Positions 7,321 to 11,136 of a stretch of 11,136 nt of DNA are shown piece by piece. Made by a program: the position numbers and the translations under genes. Location of the stretch: contig JAOXYB010056012.1 in assembly GCA_028565635.1 (NCBI GenBank), forward strand, positions 1 through 11,136. The letters run 5' to 3'. Each line of letters opens with the position of its first letter. Within the stretch, counting starts at the first letter, position 1. This DNA is from Phoronis ovalis. Lineage: Eukaryota; Phoronida; Phoronidae. A model generated the notes under the pieces. The model was given only the letters and a program-made list of their open reading frames with translations. It was not told the DNA's origin and ran no database searches.

Positions 7321-8703
7321 TAGTAAAACATTGTTTGCATAAAGAAAGTAGTCTAAAAGTGATCAAGTTATCTAATGTTATAAACTCCTCTTAGTAAACT
7401 GAGAGCGGGGTATGAATTTAAAAAAAAAACGGTATTAAGAATGGGTGGAATTGAACAAATATATAAAGTGCGGGTCACATAATATATACTAGTAAACAAA
7501 GTTATTAGAGTAGAGAATTTTTTAATATTAACTTCGTATTTATTGGAAAAATTCAATCGATCATGAGTGATCAATTTTGAACAGGTGTGAGTATAATGAT
7601 ATTGAGTACTCGATGATGAAAAGTGACTTTTGTTTATCTGATTTAGGAGATGAATATCATGTTCTACATTTTGAAAAGAAATGAGCATATCAAAAAATGT
7701 AAAAAATATACTTCATCCACTTAAATGTTCTAAAACATATGAATCTCTTGAATGCATAAAACTGGAATTGAAATTCATAAAGCTATTAACATTTTATTGC
7801 TTCAATGCTATCTCATGCTTCTTTCATCTTCAGTTTATAATGCAGAAATAAAGTATAGCGTGTGCATCTGCCACGACTGTTAAAGTGAAAGTAAATAAAA
7901 CAATAGTATTTTTACATTTTTCTACTAACAGTAAATAAGTATGACTTTGTTTGTTTTCTATTGTTACTAGAGTTGCAATCTTTGATATCTAAGGCTTGAG
8001 TAAACTTTTTTTATCTACATGCAAATATGTTATTTGAAAAACAAGTATAGAGTTTCAATATTTACATATTTTAATTCCGGGCATGCTCTCAATCATGGTC
8101 AATTATTAAGTTGTTTACCTTCCTATGTGATTGTTAAAGCAAACTTAGGGAAATAGTTAAATCTTATGATAAAATATATCTTATGATCACAGAAATGTTT
8201 ACACAGTGATGAGAAGTGCTAAAAATACCAAGCCAAGAGTATTTTTTTAGTCAGGGAAATTTAATGCATGTCCTGTTTAGGATTGGGGTGATAAAGATGA
8301 CAAGCAGTAAGACACCAGGTGTGATATTTAATATTATTACTTAAAACTCACAACTGATATATAGATTGAAAGATATATTGGGAACGTGTAAGTAGTTACT
8401 AGGCAAATTTTTTATGCTATAAAGTATTTACATTTTATCTTGTTACACCTATTGTTTTGTGAAACCTAGTGAAGTATATATCAGGTAGACATGCATAATA
8501 GATAAGGGGTCACAATCAGTTTAAATATTTGTTGGAGTCGATCAAATGTGATTTTATTAACTTACAATAATGCTAGGAAAGATTTTCAATTTCCTACAAT
8601 GGAGAAGAATTATGCAAACAAGTCTTCAAAAGAATCTAGCTAGTACATCAATCAGTATGTGAAAAGAAATAAGTGTGATTCATTCTTTTATTATCCATTT
8701 CAG
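7321..8703. other. AT-rich sequence upstream of the GTPase exon, ending in a splice acceptor
   Basis: No coding region, RNA gene or clear repeat family was recognised. The minus-strand open frame at 7368-7688 has no known motif and is low in complexity. The stretch ends with TTTTATTATCCATTTCAG (AG at 8702-8703), a good 3' splice site, so part of it is probably the intron before the GTPase coding exon. The promoter and 5' UTR exons of the GTPase gene should lie here, but I could not locate them. Confidence 0.5.
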
Positions 8704-8763
8704 TTTCACTTATAAACAGATAGTCCTGGTTTTAGAGCTATCTGAATAATTAACTGCATCAAA
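8704..8763 (+). promoter_or_regulatory. 5' UTR portion of the Roco GTPase exon
   Basis: Sixty bases separate the acceptor AG (8702-8703) from the start ATG at 8764. An in-frame TGA at 8743-8745 excludes N-terminal extension within this exon. The start context ATCAAAATGG has A at -3 and G at +4, a strong initiation context. Confidence 0.6.
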
Positions 8764-11136
8764 ATGGAAGAAATAAGAATTGATGCTAAAAAATATACTT
8801 ACATAGAAAACATTTATAAGAAAAAGGGGTATTCAAAAAGTGTCAGTCTACGCCTTTTGGCAGAAGATAAAAGAGTGAAGTTATGTTATCAGCAGGTGAA
8901 GCAAAATGGTAGAATTCAGCAAGGAAGTTCAAAAGTGATGATTGTGGGAGACCATGGTGTAGGAAAAACAAGCTTGTGCAAACATTTAATGGAACTACCA
9001 TTTAAAAAAGATGAAATGAGCACTAAATCAGTGGAAATGTATGATGTTGAAACAGTCAAAGTAGACAAGAATTGGAAAAGAATTCCTGATGACTGTAAAG
9101 AATATGAAAGAGTTTTGAATGCTTGCGCTGCTTATGAGTTTCAAAAAATCTCAGAAATAGAGAAACGAAAGATACAGGTACAAAATGGAATTGAATTAAA
9201 CAGCACAAGACAAACACAAGAATATGAAAAACAGCCAGATGCTAGCCAAAATGACAATGTTACAAATGTTGAAACTATGCAGGGTTGTGATAGAGGCAAA
9301 GGATATGATGATTCAAAGTTTAAATCAGTAAGTGCTGTAACAGTTATGAAAATGGTATCTGTATCTATTCCTGCTTTGTTTGTGTATGGTGGTTTTCCAA
9401 GCAGCTTTGCAGTGTTACATATAATGTATGTCACAATGCTTTGTTTCTTGTACAAAGAGGTGTCATTTTCACAAGGGTATAGGATTGGTCAGGCTTGTGC
9501 TATAATATATTTTTTTATACAGAATGTTACTGTGTATTGGGGTATAGTACAAAGTGAGCACAATTTTAGATGTTTTGAAGTGTTAATGGCATTATTTGTT
9601 ATGAGTGCTTATGGTTTCGCTTGTGGCATGTTAATAGGATCTGGTTGTCGGCATGGTTTAGAATTAGCATGTTCTTTAGTATTTTCTCCAACAAATCACA
9701 TGAATTTAACATCACTGCCCGACATGTGGCATATGTATAGTACACAGCGTTTAATACAATTTTTAACAATTTCCATTGGGGCTGTAGTAGGTGGAGCGAT
9801 GTATCACTTAAAAGAATACAATTTTTGTATAGTCAAAGTCACAACTATTATGTCCTCCATTGTTTTTGTTACTTTGTATTACAGTGAAAATATTTTTGAT
9901 AAATCATATGTACAACTAGAAGAGTGGAGACATTTTACAATTCATCATTCAATGATACTTGTCAGATTATTATGTGGCATTGTATTTGCAGCATTTTTTT
10001 TCACAGGCTTAATTAATTGTGGCAGAAAAATTCTTACCTACACTGATGTAAATCATTGTAAACGAGTAGCTTTGGGGCTCCTGTTTGGAATTTTGTTAGC
10101 AAAGTTTACTGGTGCTTATTTTTCCACTTTCTCTTACACTCAGCTTGTGGATATTATTTTTGCTATTTTGCCTACAATCATTTTTGAAATTCGTGGTTTC
10201 TTACAAGTTTACAAACAAGACTTAGACATGAATGAATTTTGTCGATCACTTAAGCGTTTAGAACGACAAGAGGAAATTATTCCTTTACACATACATTTAA
10301 TAGATTTTGCAGGTGATAAAGAGTATCATACATCTCACCAGGCTTTTATGGCTAAAGGTGCTACCTATATTGTAGTTTTTAATTTAGAAAACAGCATTTG
10401 CTCCAAAGAAATGGTGCTAGATAGGATAAAATATTGGTTAAATTCTATTTTAATGTATGTCGGAATGGGACAGCATGTTTTTCTAGTTGGTACACATAAA
10501 GATAAAGTGAAAGAAACAGATGTTAGATGTTTTCAAAAATGGCTTTCCAGCAAAATAAGTGAAACACGTACATATAACAAACATTTTTGCTTCATATTTC
10601 CCAAAGCTGACTCCAAACAAGAAATATTTTTTGCTGTCAAAAATCCAGAAAAATTATCGAAAGATACTGAAGCCTGTTTACTACGCAAAAAAATCTCACA
10701 ATTAGCAGGATCTCCAATTACCACAAGCAACAGTACTAGAAAGGCAATGGGGCAATATACAGAGTCCATACCACTATCATGGTTTCATCTGTTGGATGTT
10801 ACAAGATGCTTATGTTTAACTGGTACAAATGTCATTAGTAAAACAGATTTTTTTAGAAAATTAGTGGAACGGAATGTCCTGCTGACAGAAGAAGAATTTG
10901 TTAAAATGCTGAAATACTTCAGTAATCGAGGTGACATAACATATTATGATTCTTATGATGCACTCAAAGATGTAGTTGTTCTGCATTCGCAACTTTTTCG
11001 AGACACAATTGTTGCATTAGTCAGTAAATCAATGGAACTTCAAAGCGATACAAAACTACAATCCAAGGGCATTGTAACAAGTGATGCTTTATATGCAGCA
11101 TTTCAAACAGATAACATTGAAGAAAAACAAGTTCTA
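8764..11136 (+). CDS. Roco-family (Roc-COR) GTPase with a multi-pass membrane insert in the G domain (partial)
   Basis: An uninterrupted 791-codon frame runs off the window. Residues 40-60 have the YxxxxxNG...VMIVG lead-in seen before the Roc P-loop. G1 is GDHGVGKTS (62-70), and the probable G2 switch-I Thr is T87 in STKSVEMYD. A charged soluble linker follows (about 95-187). Residues about 189-475 contain eight or nine hydrophobic helices, roughly at 189-211, 212-230, 241-262, 270-294, 330-349, 354-374, 397-417, 435-453 and 460-475. The G domain then resumes: G3 is LIDFAGDKEYH (512-522), followed by AFMAKGATYIVVFNL, and G4 is VGTHKD (575-580). COR begins with SIPLSWFHLLDV near 669 and continues with a winged-helix-like stretch (ISKTDFF..., NRGDITYY, VVVLHSQLF). 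Roc-COR proteins are nucleotide-dependent dimerising switches. This one is predicted to be an integral membrane protein, with both G-domain halves on the same side. Downstream domains (kinase, LRR, death or other) are beyond the window. The position after DxxG is Asp where many Roc domains have Gln. Confidence 0.9.
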   Translation, partial: MEEIRIDAKKYTYIENIYKKKGYSKSVSLRLLAEDKRVKLCYQQVKQNGRIQQGSSKVMIVGDHGVGKTSLCKHLMELPFKKDEMSTKSVEMYDVETVKVDKNWKRIPDDCKEYERVLNACAAYEFQKISEIEKRKIQVQNGIELNSTRQTQEYEKQPDASQNDNVTNVETMQGCDRGKGYDDSKFKSVSAVTVMKMVSVSIPALFVYGGFPSSFAVLHIMYVTMLCFLYKEVSFSQGYRIGQACAIIYFFIQNVTVYWGIVQSEHNFRCFEVLMALFVMSAYGFACGMLIGSGCRHGLELACSLVFSPTNHMNLTSLPDMWHMYSTQRLIQFLTISIGAVVGGAMYHLKEYNFCIVKVTTIMSSIVFVTLYYSENIFDKSYVQLEEWRHFTIHHSMILVRLLCGIVFAAFFFTGLINCGRKILTYTDVNHCKRVALGLLFGILLAKFTGAYFSTFSYTQLVDIIFAILPTIIFEIRGFLQVYKQDLDMNEFCRSLKRLERQEEIIPLHIHLIDFAGDKEYHTSHQAFMAKGATYIVVFNLENSICSKEMVLDRIKYWLNSILMYVGMGQHVFLVGTHKDKVKETDVRCFQKWLSSKISETRTYNKHFCFIFPKADSKQEIFFAVKNPEKLSKDTEACLLRKKISQLAGSPITTSNSTRKAMGQYTESIPLSWFHLLDVTRCLCLTGTNVISKTDFFRKLVERNVLLTEEEFVKMLKYFSNRGDITYYDSYDALKDVVVLHSQLFRDTIVALVSKSMELQSDTKLQSKGIVTSDALYAAFQTDNIEEKQVL
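9328..10188 (+). other. Polytopic membrane module inside the Roc domain (8-9 TM helices)
   Basis: This is residues 189-475 of the GTPase. Hydrophobic stretches of 16-25 residues with few charges alternate with short polar or charged loops such as YKEVSFSQGYR, SEHNFR and DKSYVQLEEWRH. The G1/G2 and G3/G4 motifs must come together on one face of the membrane to form a nucleotide site, so an even number of crossings is expected. One of my nine candidates may therefore be re-entrant, or one pair may be a single segment. The first two candidates and the last are the least certain. I recognise no transporter or receptor signature in the module. Confidence 0.75.
10768..10812 (+). other. COR-encoding segment matched by the antisense array
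   Basis: These 45 bases encode the conserved IPLSWFHLLDVTRCL start of COR. Their reverse complement recurs up to four times at 2582-2942, with 42-43 of 45 matches in the two best copies. The segment is normal in-frame coding sequence here, which makes the GTPase family, not the array, the probable source. Confidence 0.9.

Noticed and set aside
7368-7688. Minus-strand 106-codon frame beyond the LINE remnant
   Set aside because: It shows no reverse-transcriptase or other known motif and has a low-complexity Thr/Tyr/Ser-rich composition. It does not continue the LINE frame.
9141-9455. Minus-strand open frame of 104 codons
   Set aside because: It lies entirely opposite the GTPase coding frame and mirrors hydrophobic codons. 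It has no motif of its own.
10533-10769. Minus-strand open frame of 78 codons
   Set aside because: It is a shadow of the GTPase frame across G4 and the start of COR.

Overview
This is AT-rich eukaryotic DNA. Two same-strand protein-coding loci lie in a background of introns, minisatellites and transposon remnants. GT-AG splice signals, long non-coding stretches, a retrotransposon tail and the domain types (a Roc-COR GTPase and a caspase-like peptidase) fit an invertebrate animal. A marine mollusc such as a bivalve is my best guess, but it rests on general impression and not on a diagnostic marker. There is no operon structure, rRNA, tRNA or CRISPR array.

Positions 1-1700 hold no confident gene. 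They contain degenerate GGTGGCCAT-type repeats (455-630), a possible short 5' exon with a good splice donor (1126-1179) and a five-unit 16-bp minisatellite (1208-1287).

From 1704 there is a caspase-like peptidase gene. A large internal exon (1704-2539) carries the His/Cys catalytic pair of the C14 / metacaspase-like fold, and exon 3106-3191 joins it in frame. Two alternative terminal exons are possible (4803-4850 or 6454-6531). The first strand of the caspase fold and the true start codon are not visible and probably lie upstream. The intron at 2540-3105 holds a tandem array of about four units of about 106-112 bp. Each unit carries a piece almost perfectly antisense to a 45-nt COR-domain segment of the GTPase gene at 10768-10812. 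The following intron contains a 227-bp element with terminal inverted repeats.

Positions 6805-7320 are a minus-strand, truncated and frameshifted 3' end of a non-LTR retrotransposon. Positions 7320-8703 are AT-rich with no recognised gene.

From 8764 to the window edge runs one uninterrupted reading frame (791 codons, still open) for a Roco-family protein. It has a P-loop, a switch-I threonine, a DxxG motif, a THKD motif and the start of a COR domain. Its unusual feature is a hydrophobic block of about eight or nine membrane segments between switch I and DxxG, so the two halves of the GTPase domain flank a polytopic membrane module.

If the neighbours are functionally linked, which is inference only, the picture is a membrane-embedded GTPase next to a caspase-like effector. 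A tandem array in the peptidase gene's intron is complementary to the GTPase mRNA.
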